Shown here in pieces: positions 33,590 through 41,554 of a stretch of DNA of 41,554 nucleotides. The first letter of the stretch is position 1. Each line of letters starts with the position of its first letter. Both the position numbers and the translations under genes were made by a program. This DNA comes from Xanthomonas cucurbitae (GTDB lineage Bacteria > Pseudomonadota > Gammaproteobacteria > Xanthomonadales > Xanthomonadaceae). Below the pieces are notes generated by a model, which searched no databases, had not been told where the DNA came from, and saw only the letters and a list, made by a program, of their open reading frames with translations. The stretch is from contig NZ_MDED01000012.1 of the NCBI RefSeq assembly GCF_002939885.1, positions 71,632 through 113,185 on the forward strand, in the 5' to 3' direction.

Positions 33590-35368
33590 CTACCGCTGGC
33601 GTGAATGTTCCGAGGTTGTTTGCTGTTCGCTATCAGAGTCGTCGCTGACCCGTTCGGGAATGTGCAGCGTGAAAGAGGGAAGGCGCGCCCGTTCTTCGGG
33701 GTGTGCATTGACAATCAGCTCCCGGGTCTTCCACATCTGGACTGCCTTGGCCAGCGTCGCTGCGTCGAGCTGGCTTCCTTCGTGATAAACGAACTGCCCG
33801 AGATGATCGACGATGCCCAGGTGCGCGCTCTTCTGCGCCTTCCAGTTGCTGACGTTCGTGTAGTGGCGGCTGAAGCCTTCCTCCGTCGGGTCTTCGACCC
33901 TTGGGGATGGGCCTGCCATGTCGCTCACCCGTGCCAGAAAATGGCCATCCCTGCTTTCCTCCAGCATTTTCTTCAACACCGGAATCTGGCCGAAGGTGGT
34001 GGGAGTTCCGGGGTGGCGCTTTTCTGGAAGATAGGATGGGGCATCTTCCAGAAAGGGATTTCTTTCCTCATCAATGACCGTGCTAAGCATAGCCTGTGCG
34101 GTGTCTTCGATGCGTTCGAGCGCAACCTTGTGCAGAAGTTCGGTTGTAGTCGCCGTGGAGGAGGATGCGCTGGCTTGATTGCCGGCAATAGGGGGCGAGA
34201 GATCCGGGGCGACCTGGCCAGTCCGCTCTGGTTCGGCGGGGCGCGCAATCAGACGATGATGGTCGAGTTGCGCTTGTAAATGCGGCGGCACCAGGATAAT
34301 GCAACTGGCAGGTAATCTGGCGATCGACGAGGGCAGTCTGGATAGATTTTCGCAGCCTCGCAGATCGAGTTCTTCGAGTTGCGTCAAGCGGTGAATGTCC
34401 AGCGGCAGCGTGCGCAGGTTGCTGCAGTCTTTCAGACTCAGTCGTTTCAATGGCGCGCTGCCGCCAAAAATCGGAGGATAGTTGCACAGCGCCGTGCAGC
34501 CTTCCAAATCAAGTTCCTCCAGCCTTGGCATTTGATGGATGGCCGGGGCAAGGGCGGACAGCGGCGAATTGCGTATCTGTAGCGTTTTCAGGCTTTGCAG
34601 GCCGGTGATGGAAGCCGGAAGCGATGTGATCCCGGTTCCTACCAACTGCAGCTTCTGCAGGTTGACCAACCCCTCGTGCTCGCCGGATGCATTGGTGCGC
34701 GCCAGGCGTTCGGGAAGTTCTTTCAATTCCGGGCAGGAAAAGATGGAGAGCTCACGCAATCGGCTGAGGCTTGCGATGGATGTAGGTAGCGAGTCAAGCG
34801 GATTGTGCGCAAGCGTCAGTGTTTCCAAGCCCGCGAATTGCTGCATGGTGGCGGGAAGCTCCATCAACCCCGCCGCGTTGATCGTCATGTGCTGCAGATG
34901 AGAAAGACGGTATGCCTGATCGGGGAATTGTGGGAGGGGAACTGAGTGCAGCTCCAGCGATACCCTCCCCGGTAGGGCTGCGTCCTCCAGCATGTCGGCT
35001 GTTGCTTTCAGTGCCAGGGCGGTGCTTGTTTCGGTCGCCGGGTTGTTGCGGTTGGCCTCGCGCCATGCGCGGTGCCAGCGATCGCGATCTGCCTTGTAGT
35101 GTCGTTGCCATTGCGATAAGACGTCGCGGTAGGGGCGAAGTGCTGTGGAGCGCTGTAATAGTGAAGCGCCAACGGTCGGTGGCACACGGGGGCGACCGGG
35201 CCGGTGGCCCGGCACATATCTGAGCAGGCCGCCGAGCATGCCGGTAGGGCGCTCGGGCGCGGGGTGTGTGGGTGGGACATTGCGCGCGGTCGCAGTTGCA
35301 TTGGACGCATCCTGCTCCGGCAGTCCGACAGGCATGCCCGGCAGGCGTGGTTGATCGACGCGTCGCAT
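33590..35368 (-). CDS. xopL: XopL-family type III effector, LRR protein with E3 ubiquitin ligase (XL-box) domain
   Basis: The 592-residue product has a disordered, Pro/Ala/Thr-rich N-terminus suited to a type III secretion signal. A helical cap follows (PYRDVLSQWQRHYKADRDRW, about 78-97), then about nine leucine-rich repeats (about 140-360, units like LETLTLAHNPLDSLPTSI). The C-terminal domain (about 420-592) matches the XL-box. XopL proteins of Xanthomonas are injected into plant cells, ubiquitinate host proteins and dampen immunity. The HLG motif needed for ligase activity in the family is present (H516 in SAHLGIVDHLG). GAGGA lies 5 nt before the ATG. The gene is somewhat shorter than the 660 residues of the best-known member and visibly less GC-rich than the core genes here. 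Confidence 0.87.
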   Translation of the reverse strand: MRRVDQPRLPGMPVGLPEQDASNATATARNVPPTHPAPERPTGMLGGLLRYVPGHRPGRPRVPPTVGASLLQRSTALRPYRDVLSQWQRHYKADRDRWHRAWREANRNNPATETSTALALKATADMLEDAALPGRVSLELHSVPLPQFPDQAYRLSHLQHMTINAAGLMELPATMQQFAGLETLTLAHNPLDSLPTSIASLSRLRELSIFSCPELKELPERLARTNASGEHEGLVNLQKLQLVGTGITSLPASITGLQSLKTLQIRNSPLSALAPAIHQMPRLEELDLEGCTALCNYPPIFGGSAPLKRLSLKDCSNLRTLPLDIHRLTQLEELDLRGCENLSRLPSSIARLPASCIILVPPHLQAQLDHHRLIARPAEPERTGQVAPDLSPPIAGNQASASSSTATTTELLHKVALERIEDTAQAMLSTVIDEERNPFLEDAPSYLPEKRHPGTPTTFGQIPVLKKMLEESRDGHFLARVSDMAGPSPRVEDPTEEGFSRHYTNVSNWKAQKSAHLGIVDHLGQFVYHEGSQLDAATLAKAVQMWKTRELIVNAHPEERARLPSFTLHIPERVSDDSDSEQQTTSEHSRQR

Positions 35369-35438
35369 CGCATTCCTCGTCTTGGCTGTAGCTCACCGAC
35401 GATGATCGGCATGCAATGCTATCGGCTAATCCTGCGGG

Positions 35439-35463
35439 GCGAAGCCATCGTCATCATTACGAA
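35439..35463 (-). promoter_or_regulatory. imperfect PIP box (HrpX-binding element) upstream of xopL
   Basis: Reading toward xopL, TTCGT is followed after exactly 15 nt by TTCGC, one mismatch from the TTCGC-N15-TTCGC consensus recognised by HrpX. The element ends about 70 nt before the xopL start. A -10-like CATCGT lies 34 nt further on, slightly beyond the usual 30-32 nt spacing. Confidence 0.6.
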
Positions 35464-35525
35464 GGCTCGGCGGCGTGCCCGCACGCCGTTGTACAGCGCT
35501 CAGACTGCGTTGCGGGGGCGGGCGC

Positions 35526-35902
35526 CTAGCAGGAGCCGCATGCGTTGATCCGGGTGGGATCGAGCACCACACGCTTGATCCGTCGGCGCTTCCAGGTGTA
35601 GCTGATGTGCACCAACCCACCATTCCAGATGCGCGCGCCAGCCGCGATCTTCGCGGCTGTTGGGTGCCAGGATGCGTCCGCTCGGCAACTGCAGCGGCTT
35701 GTTCTTGATCGGCCCAAGGATGCCGCCCGGCAGTCGCTGCGGCGCCGACCATGTCGCCCCGTTGTCGACGGAGGTGAGACGCAGCCCCCACCACGAATTC
35801 GCTTCGCACGATAGGCAAGGCCGGAAGGACGGGAGCGCGTGCCTGCGCGCTGCAGGCAGCAAGACTTCCAGCAAGGCAGGTCAGCAGGCGCGTGGCAAAC
35901 AT
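35526..35902 (-). pseudogene. sialidase-family (BNR) remnant
   Basis: Three fragments of one former gene lie in order on the minus strand but in different frames. First comes a signal peptide from the ATG at 35902 (MFATRLLTCLAGSLAACSAQ). Next is a central sialidase/BNR block (SWWGLRLTSVDNGATWSAPQ, GPIKNKPLQLPSGRILAPNS, GWRAHLEW). Last is a C-terminal tail (VHISYTWKRRRIKRVVLDP) ending at 35526. A complete enzyme of this kind would be about 350-400 residues, so there are at least two internal deletions, each shifting the frame. No function is expected. The original enzyme would have been an exported glycosidase. Confidence 0.72.
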
Positions 35903-35989
35903 CCGGATCCAATGCAGTGTGGACTTGATGGATACCCAATGACCAGCTTGCTCACGGTGCTTAGGTCGTCCCAGTCGGTCAGCTGATGG

Positions 35990-36022
35990 GCGGTGGCGAC
36001 GGCGGAACGCCGCCGCCACCGC
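35990..36022 (-). terminator. strong GC hairpin downstream of the 64-residue ORF
   Basis: A 15-bp stem with one mismatch (35990-36004 with 36008-36022, 3-nt loop) lies just past the stop codon of the small gene at 36041. It is GC-rich and has no T-tract, so it may work as a terminator only with help, or as a transcript-stabilising hairpin. Confidence 0.45.
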
Positions 36023-36040
36023 TGCACGTCTTCGATGGGC

Positions 36041-36235
36041 TCAGGCCACGTTGTCGTCGCATACCTGTGGCGGCAACAGCGTCTGCGGCTTCTTCGCCGA
36101 TTCGGTCTGGCACAGGAAGGCCATTCGGTGCGCCGCCTCGGTGCTGTCCATGGGCTTGCCGTGGACCTGCTCGGCAACGGCATGCTGGCTGCCCGCAGCG
36201 GCGGGAACGGATTCTTGCGTAACGGTGGACGAGGA
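36041..36235 (-). CDS. small protein of unknown function (64 residues)
   Basis: The ATG at 36235 has GGAG 6 nt upstream and opens a 64-residue frame. The product is hydrophilic and polar, with no signal peptide or membrane segment: a Ser/Thr-rich start (MSSSTVTQESVPAAAG) and a central HGKPMDSTEAAHRMAFLCQT. I do not recognise the family. It lies between a sialidase remnant and the restriction locus. A strong hairpin follows the stop, which supports it being a real transcription unit. It could also be the surviving piece of a larger gene. Confidence 0.5.
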   Translation of the reverse strand, partial: SSSTVTQESVPAAAGSQHAVAEQVHGKPMDSTEAAHRMAFLCQTESAKKPQTLLPPQVCDDNVA

Positions 36236-36537
36236 CATGCAACGCTCCTGGAACCTGCAATCAAGCCGTCTACGTCGCAAGCACGCGCATCCGTAACGGA
36301 GTCAGCCGGTGATCTTGCCTGGAATCTGGTCCGCCCGATACCTTCAGGGCAACGGGCGGCGCGGCGGCACCGGATGTTCTGATAACGGCTGGGGGCGGCC
36401 CGGCTGAAGGGCCGCCGACATCACTCTATGTGTGTCAGTGACTGGCCGTGGTGTCACATCGGCGGGTTACAGGGAATTCCACTCTTCTGTGCATGGCTAC
36501 CGTCAGGTGGACGCTCAGCAGGCGGTGGAACCGCCTT
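36236..36537. other. intergenic region with a hairpin
   Basis: About 300 nt lie between the small ORF and the YgjP-type gene. Besides the hairpin at 36394-36416 I see no gene. The open frame on the plus strand that starts at 36432 runs antisense into the YgjP-type gene and looks like its shadow. The promoter of the small ORF must lie here. Confidence 0.4.
36394..36416 (-). terminator. hairpin downstream of the restriction operon
   Basis: A perfect 8-bp stem (GGCGGCCC / GGGCCGCC, 7-nt loop) lies about 120 nt past the stop codon of the YgjP-type gene, the last gene of the hsd unit. There is no T-tract. Confidence 0.35.
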
Positions 36538-37284
36538 TCACTGACGTAGCGCCAGCTCTGCCAGGCCATCCAGGCGACGCTTTACATTTCGCCAGTCGGG
36601 CATATGGGCGTCGAGTAGTCGATGGAAGCCCTTGCCGTGATTGTGAAGCTTCAGGTGACACAGCTCGTGGAGAATGACGTAATCGATGCAAACCGCAGGC
36701 ACACGGATCAGCGCCAGATTCAGGCTGATCCTGCCCAGCGGCGAGCAACTGCCCCATTGCCGCTGCATCGCCCGCAATGCGAGGGGCGGCGGCTGCTTGA
36801 GCCAGCGCAGATGCGCGGCCATGTCGGCGACGCGCTGGGGTAGCGCTTGTCTGGCACGCTCGCGTTGCCAGCGCTCCAGCGCGGTGCGTACCGCTTCGGG
36901 CGCCCGGCTGGTTACGCATATTTCGATATAGCCGCTACGCAGGCGCACGCCGTTCTGCTCTGCGTCAGGGGTCACCTTCAGTCGGTAGCGTCTGCCGAGA
37001 TGCAGCACGGTTTCGCCACTGACGTAGGCGTAGGGCGTGACGTGTCGCAGGCGGCTTTCGATCGCGGTCAGGTGCAGGTGAATCCAGCGCGCGCGCCAGG
37101 TGAGGGCCTGTCGGATCTGCGCGTCGGTTGCCTGTAGCGGCGCATCCAGTCGGACGCGACCATCCGGCTCCACATGGATCGCCACGCGCGCGATGGGGCG
37201 GGTGGGGGATCGGTGGATCTGGCAGTGAATGCGGCGCTCGCCATAGGTCACCACCATGTGGTCTTGTGGGGCGGCATTTGTCAC
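36538..37284 (-). CDS. YgjP-type (DUF45) zinc metallopeptidase-like protein in a type I R-M operon
   Basis: The 248-residue product belongs to the YgjP/WSS1-related family. The zinc motif is H206-E-L-C-H210 in VILHELCHLKLHNHGKGFH, with the downstream histidine that would complete the metal site. Upstream are the RQWGSCSPLGRISLNLAL segment typical of the family and an N-terminal beta-rich part. The ATG overlaps the hsdR stop by 4 nt (ATGA), so it is translated with the restriction subunit. Genes of this family recur beside type I restriction genes. Whether the protein acts on HsdR, on DNA-protein crosslinks or elsewhere is unknown. Confidence 0.88.
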   Translation of the reverse strand: MTNAAPQDHMVVTYGERRIHCQIHRSPTRPIARVAIHVEPDGRVRLDAPLQATDAQIRQALTWRARWIHLHLTAIESRLRHVTPYAYVSGETVLHLGRRYRLKVTPDAEQNGVRLRSGYIEICVTSRAPEAVRTALERWQRERARQALPQRVADMAAHLRWLKQPPPLALRAMQRQWGSCSPLGRISLNLALIRVPAVCIDYVILHELCHLKLHNHGKGFHRLLDAHMPDWRNVKRRLDGLAELALRQ

Positions 37285-40200
37285 GCGCGGCTGCGCCCGA
37301 TGCGCACGATGTGGATCACCTGGTCCACGATGGTCTTGGCGTGATCCAGCCCAAGCAGATCGAACATCGCCGGAAGCAGTGTCTGACGAATCTGGGACTC
37401 GATGCTGTGCGGGTTCAACGAATGTTCTGCCACCGCGTTGCGTACCACCTCGTCGATGGTGATGGCCAGCGTCACCAGCTCAGTCATCCGTTCCGCGCTA
37501 TTGGCATCCATGGCCTGTTCGCCCAGCGCGAGCCGGATGACACCGAAATACGCACTGGCCTGTGGCTTGTCGGCCAGCGCTGCAGGAATTCCAGGGGGCT
37601 GCTCGCTTTGCAGGCGCTGTTCGAATGCCCGCAGTACCGCGTATTGCTTCAACGGATGGTCGAACATGGCGGCTGCCTCGGCGATGGCCTGCCGCAGCAG
37701 CTCGCCGAACACCTTTTGCGCGTAGGGATCGCCGGCCAGGTCCTGTTCGATGGTCTTGCGCAGCCGGGTCTGGATGAGGTCTGCCTCGTTACGGGTTTTT
37801 TCCTCCGACCAGGTGTGCGGGTCCTGCGACTGCCCCAGTTCGTGCACCACATAGGCGCCTTCCGGTTCACGGACCTCACGCCCGATCACCTGTTTGTCCA
37901 CCAGCTTGCGGATCTGTTCTTCGTAGACGCCGTAGTCCACGGTCTCCATCGCGTCGCGCCGGGCGGTCAGTCGCAGGCCCGAGAAGAACCGCAGATCCTG
38001 CTTGTAGCGGTCGATTAGCGTATCGGGAAAGGCTGTGTCTTCGAAGAAGCTGCGCGAGGACAAGGCGGTCTGCAGGCATAAACCGAATTCGGTCAGGGCA
38101 GCATAGAAGTCCTCGCGCACGGCCTGGCGTTCGTCGTAGTCCTCGCCATCGGCGTCCCGGACGAAGTGCGGGATCAGGCGTTGTCGGAACTGTTCAAGGT
38201 CGCGGCGGTTGGTCACCCCCTCGAAGAACGCCCATAGCCGCGCATGCAGTGCGGGCAGGCGTTTGTACTCGCTGCTGACCGCGTGATACAGCCCCTGCAG
38301 GTCGGCTACATCAAAGCCGGCCTGCGTGCGGGTTTCCAGATCGCGGTAGGCGCGCACGGCGGTATCCAGCTCCGGCAGGATGCCGCGGTAATCCACCAGC
38401 AGGCCGTGGCGCTTGGCATCGTGCAGGCGGTTGACTCGCGCTACCGCCTGGATCAGGTTGTGGCCCTTCAGCGGCTTGTCGATGTACAGCACGCCATTGC
38501 GCGGCTCGTCGAAGCCGGTAAGCAGCTTGTCCACCACGATCAGCAGGTCTGGCTCGCCTTCGCCGCCGAAGGCATGCACCGTTTCGCGCTCGTAGTCTTC
38601 TGGACTGATGCGAGCATCGGTCATGGTCTGCTTCCACCACTTGTGGATGTCAGGCGCGTTGTCTTCGTCTACCGTACTGTTGCCCTCGCGGGTGTCGGGT
38701 GGGGAGATCACCACGGCGCTGCTGGCCAGGCCGGTCTGGTCCAATGCGCGCTTGTAGCGAATTGCATCGCGCTTGCTGTCGGTGGCCACCTGGCCCTTCA
38801 GCCCCAGCGGTTTGACGTGCTCGTGGTAGTGGGCGGCGATGTCCCAGGCGATCAGTTCGATGCGGTTTTCCGCGCCATACACCGCGCGCTTGCTGGCGAA
38901 CTTTTTCTTCAGGTCGCTGCTCTGCGCCTCGGACAGCCCGGCGGTGATCTTGTCGAACCAGCGGTTCACCGCTGCTTCGTTGACGTCCAGCTCCGGCACG
39001 CGCTCTTCGTACAGCAGCGGCGCCACGGTTTGGTCTTCCACCGCGCGCTGCATCGAGTAGGCGTGCAGGATCGGGCCGAACTTGTTGGCGGTCTTTTCGT
39101 CCTTCAGCAGCGGGGTGCCGGTGAAGGCCAGGTAGGCCGCATTGGGCAGCGCCTTGCGCATGCGTTCGTGGGTTTCGCCGCCGTGGCTGCGGTGGCCTTC
39201 GTCCACCAGCACGATCAGATCGGGCGAGGGGTTGCGGCACTCGGGCAGCTTGGCGGCGGTGGTGAACTTCTGCACCAGCGAGAAGGTGATGCGCTCATTG
39301 CCCTGGCCGATACGCTGCGCCAGGTCGCGGCCGGTGGTGGCCTTGCTGCGTTCGCCCTCCTTGCGGGTGGCGACCGCCGAGCCGAACGCGCCGCCGCTCA
39401 GGAAGTTGCGCGCCAGCTGGGTTTCCAGGTCGGTGCGGTCGGTGACTACCAGTACCCGGCATTCCTGCAGGGCTTCATCCAGCAGCAGCGCCTTGGTCAG
39501 GAACACCATGGTGAAGCTCTTGCCCGAGCCGGTGGTGTGCCAGAGCACGCCGCCCTCCCGGCCGCCATCGGGCCGAATCTTGCGGATCTGCGCCAGCAAT
39601 GCACGGATACCGAAGAACTGCTGGTAGCGCGCCACCAGCTTGCCGGCCTTGCGGTCGAACAGCACGAAGTTGCGCAGAAACTCCAGTAGCCTGGCCGGCG
39701 TGAGCAGGCCGGCCAGCAGCCGGTCCTGCTCTGTCGGCAGCATGGGTTGGTTCCACAGCGCCTGGCAGTAAGCGCGTAGTGGCGCCGGCTTGCCGGCCAG
39801 CAGCGCATCGCGCGTGGTCGCGGGCAACGCGGCGTTCTTGAGGCGATGCAGATGTGCCTCGTCGAACTGCTCGTCGCGCCAGCGCGCCCAGAATTTGGCC
39901 GGCGTTTGGGTAGTGCCGTAGCGCGCTTCGGTCAGGCTGAGCGCCAGCAGCAGCTGCGCGTAACCGAACAGCTGTGGAATCTCCTCACTGCGCTGGTTGC
40001 GCAACTGCTGGCTGATAGCCTCGTCCACCATTGACTTGCCGGCATGCCCGGCAGCCGGGCGCTTGGCCTCGATCACCACCAGCGGCAGGCCATTGACGTA
40101 GCCCACTATGTCCGGGGTGCGGCTGTGCGTGCCCTGCGCGGACAGCACCTCGCACTCTTCGGTGATATCCCAGCGGTTGGCAGCCGCATCCAGCCAGTCG

Positions 40201-40571
40201 ATCACTGCGATGGTGGGCTGGTGCTTCTTGCCGTCGGGCATGAACTCGGTGACGGTGATGCCCAGCGCCAGCAACTGGTACAGCCGCTCGTTGGCTGCCA
40301 GCAACCCATTGCCCAGCGGCAATGCCGACAGCTCGCGCACGATCTGGTCGATGGCGCCGGGCGAGAGCGGGTAGTCCTGGCCCTTGTAGATGTAGCGCCG
40401 CGTTTGCAGCACCTCCAGCAGCCGCGGCACCAGCAGCACCTCGCGGGTGCTGCCGCACAATGCCAGGCAGTCCGCGGCGCTCAGGTACTGCCAGCCCAGG
40501 TTGCACAGCAGGTGCAGGGCGGGCAGCTGCGCGCCGGCCTGTTCGCGGGTGTCGGGGGCGCTGTGGGTCAT
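37281..40571 (-). CDS. hsdR: HsdR, type I restriction enzyme motor/nuclease subunit
   Basis: The 1096-residue subunit cuts foreign DNA after ATP-driven translocation in complex with HsdM and HsdS. The N-terminal nuclease has D154 and E168-x-K170 (PDIVGYVNG, LVVIEAKRP). The SF2 motor has Walker A HTTGSGKS (345-352), a DEGH Walker B (457-460, VLVDEGHRSHGG), FTGTPLL as motif III, and QAVARVNRLHD as motif VI. A helical C-terminal part would contact HsdM. The length is normal and the frame is intact throughout. The start overlaps the hsdS stop and the stop overlaps the YgjP-type gene. Confidence 0.95.
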   Translation of the reverse strand: MTHSAPDTREQAGAQLPALHLLCNLGWQYLSAADCLALCGSTREVLLVPRLLEVLQTRRYIYKGQDYPLSPGAIDQIVRELSALPLGNGLLAANERLYQLLALGITVTEFMPDGKKHQPTIAVIDWLDAAANRWDITEECEVLSAQGTHSRTPDIVGYVNGLPLVVIEAKRPAAGHAGKSMVDEAISQQLRNQRSEEIPQLFGYAQLLLALSLTEARYGTTQTPAKFWARWRDEQFDEAHLHRLKNAALPATTRDALLAGKPAPLRAYCQALWNQPMLPTEQDRLLAGLLTPARLLEFLRNFVLFDRKAGKLVARYQQFFGIRALLAQIRKIRPDGGREGGVLWHTTGSGKSFTMVFLTKALLLDEALQECRVLVVTDRTDLETQLARNFLSGGAFGSAVATRKEGERSKATTGRDLAQRIGQGNERITFSLVQKFTTAAKLPECRNPSPDLIVLVDEGHRSHGGETHERMRKALPNAAYLAFTGTPLLKDEKTANKFGPILHAYSMQRAVEDQTVAPLLYEERVPELDVNEAAVNRWFDKITAGLSEAQSSDLKKKFASKRAVYGAENRIELIAWDIAAHYHEHVKPLGLKGQVATDSKRDAIRYKRALDQTGLASSAVVISPPDTREGNSTVDEDNAPDIHKWWKQTMTDARISPEDYERETVHAFGGEGEPDLLIVVDKLLTGFDEPRNGVLYIDKPLKGHNLIQAVARVNRLHDAKRHGLLVDYRGILPELDTAVRAYRDLETRTQAGFDVADLQGLYHAVSSEYKRLPALHARLWAFFEGVTNRRDLEQFRQRLIPHFVRDADGEDYDERQAVREDFYAALTEFGLCLQTALSSRSFFEDTAFPDTLIDRYKQDLRFFSGLRLTARRDAMETVDYGVYEEQIRKLVDKQVIGREVREPEGAYVVHELGQSQDPHTWSEEKTRNEADLIQTRLRKTIEQDLAGDPYAQKVFGELLRQAIAEAAAMFDHPLKQYAVLRAFEQRLQSEQPPGIPAALADKPQASAYFGVIRLALGEQAMDANSAERMTELVTLAITIDEVVRNAVAEHSLNPHSIESQIRQTLLPAMFDLLGLDHAKTIVDQVIHIVRIGRSRA

Positions 40572-41554
40572 GCGGCGCTCGTCTCTTCGGCGGGCAGGCG
40601 CACGCGGCGCTTGCCGGTGAGGAGTTGGGCCATGAGGGCTGTTTTTTCGCTGCGCAACTTTTTGATTTGGGCCTTGTGCGCATTGATGAGGTCATCTGCT
40701 GCTGTCAGAACCCTCACGGCACGCTCCTGTTCGGCGAGCATTGGAATGCGTACCTTGATCTTCTTGAAGTGTTCAAACTTCAGGTTCCACGTATCTGACA
40801 CCAATCCTTGCGAATGGCGATAGAACGTAAAAATCATTTCTTCAAGCTTGAAAAGATATGCCGCAAAGCGCGCATCGATTTTTTCGTTTGGAAGAATGAT
40901 GGTGTATGCGGGACTAACGATGCCTTCGATTTGGGACAGCGCCGAAACGCCTTGCCACATGCGCATGGTGTTGTAGCCAATGTCGCCAGGACAGATGCGC
41001 AGGTATTTTGACTTGTCCTCATTCGAGGTGTCTTTGCGTCCCACGCTGTCACGCAAGACAATGCCATCGTCCCGTGTAATTGAAAGAAGGGGGAGGCTGT
41101 CTTGCTTGCCTTCGATGCGCTCTGTGAATAAATCGCCCAATTGGTAAGTTTTCCAGTCTTCGCCTTCTTTCCTGCGCGAAAGAAGTTCGCACATCAGTGC
41201 CGATTTTTGGTTTTGGCTATTTTTTAGCAGTTTTTCCACGGTGACGATGGCTTGATCCCAGGTGGAGAGGATGTGGGCTATGCGGCGTTGTTCGCGGATT
41301 GGTGGAAGTGCTAAATCAACAGATTTCAGAAGAATTGTGTCCAGCTTCCCTGTTCCATGGCCTGCCGTATCGACCATATCCAAAACAATATGCTTCTTAC
41401 TCTGAAGTTGGTAGGCGAAAAACCGAGCATCAAGATCGTCGACGGGAACCATCGCCTTGATATCTGGCTCATCGCGGATTCGTGTGGGTGCCTTGAGGCC
41501 CCTGAATCTGCGTTGAGCCTTGGAAACAGGCCCTTTCCACCGTCCCAGAAGGTG
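40568..41554 (-). CDS. hsdS: HsdS, type I R-M specificity subunit (5' end outside window)
   Basis: The frame is open from the window edge to a stop at 40568, giving 328 residues of the C-terminal part. It holds the end of the first target recognition domain, the central conserved helix (LPPIREQRRIAHILSTWDQA), the second recognition domain (DWKTYQLGDLFTERIEG onward), and the closing helix (IPMLAEQERAVRVLTAADDL, then LINAHKAQIKKLRSEKTAL). The ATG at 41452 is internal, since family sequence (TRIRDEPDIKA) continues upstream. The two recognition domains fix the DNA target, which cannot be predicted. The sequence is clearly more AT-rich than its neighbours, as is common for recombining hsdS genes. 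Confidence 0.93.
   Translation of the reverse strand, partial: HLLGRWKGPVSKAQRRFRGLKAPTRIRDEPDIKAMVPVDDLDARFFAYQLQSKKHIVLDMVDTAGHGTGKLDTILLKSVDLALPPIREQRRIAHILSTWDQAIVTVEKLLKNSQNQKSALMCELLSRRKEGEDWKTYQLGDLFTERIEGKQDSLPLLSITRDDGIVLRDSVGRKDTSNEDKSKYLRICPGDIGYNTMRMWQGVSALSQIEGIVSPAYTIILPNEKIDARFAAYLFKLEEMIFTFYRHSQGLVSDTWNLKFEHFKKIKVRIPMLAEQERAVRVLTAADDLINAHKAQIKKLRSEKTALMAQLLTGKRRVRLPAEETSAA

Noticed and set aside
33508..33590. Weak inverted repeat (TCAAGCA / TGCTTGA) between cutC and xopL as a terminator
   Set aside because: The stem is only 7 bp with a 12-nt loop and has no T-tract, so it is not reported as a feature.
38244..39689. 481-codon plus-strand open frame opposite hsdR
   Set aside because: hsdR is intact on the other strand with nuclease and motor motifs; the plus frame is its shadow.

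Overview
The window is high-GC, gene-dense gammaproteobacterial chromosome that fits Xanthomonas. The grounds are a pqqABCDE operon divergent from relA, a pilGHIJ-chpA chemosensory cluster preceded by gshB-tonB, and a type III effector of the XopL family with a PIP-box-like element. Species cannot be fixed from sequence alone. No rRNA, tRNA, insertion sequence or CRISPR array was recognised.

Layout. 1-505 (-): 3'-incomplete exported protein of unknown function. 558-3771 (-): pqqE, pqqD, pqqC, pqqB and the short pqqA precursor gene, chained by 4-nt overlaps from pqqB to pqqE. 4077-7914 (+): relA, then a membrane-anchored repeat protein. 7991-10087 (-): a two-domain glycosyltransferase. 10358-13340 (+): PBP1b (mrcB) followed after 13 nt by a small lipoprotein that is a good candidate for its LpoP-type activator. 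13497-16498 (+): yoaA-type helicase, tsaB and a decayed ADP-ribosylglycohydrolase. 16574-18396 (-): tonB and gshB, overlapping. 18635-30716 (+): the type IV pilus chemosensory system pilG, pilH, pilI, pilJ, a giant 2295-residue chpA, a chpB-like gene and a chpC-like gene. 30898-33487 (+): a GNAT acetyltransferase, a glycosylasparaginase-type hydrolase and cutC. 33590-36235 (-): xopL, a sialidase remnant and a 64-residue orphan. 36538-41554 (-): YgjP-type metalloprotease, hsdR and a 5'-incomplete hsdS of a type I restriction-modification locus; hsdM must lie outside the window if it is present.

How the genes work together. The Pil/Chp genes form one signalling array: PilJ is the receptor, PilI and the ChpC-like protein are couplers, ChpA is the hybrid kinase, and PilG and PilH are output regulators. 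Two departures from the Pseudomonas scheme stand out. No methyltransferase gene (pilK) lies between pilJ and chpA. The CheB-like protein has also lost all three catalytic positions of the methylesterase. Receptor methylation therefore appears to have been lost on both sides. A 28-codon ORF with a good ribosome binding site sits where pilK would be and overlaps the chpA start codon. ChpA carries a roughly 470-residue Asp/Ala/His/Glu-rich linker. The right end (from about 33.5 kb) is the accessory part: an effector under probable HrpX control, gene debris and a restriction system with a more AT-rich specificity subunit.
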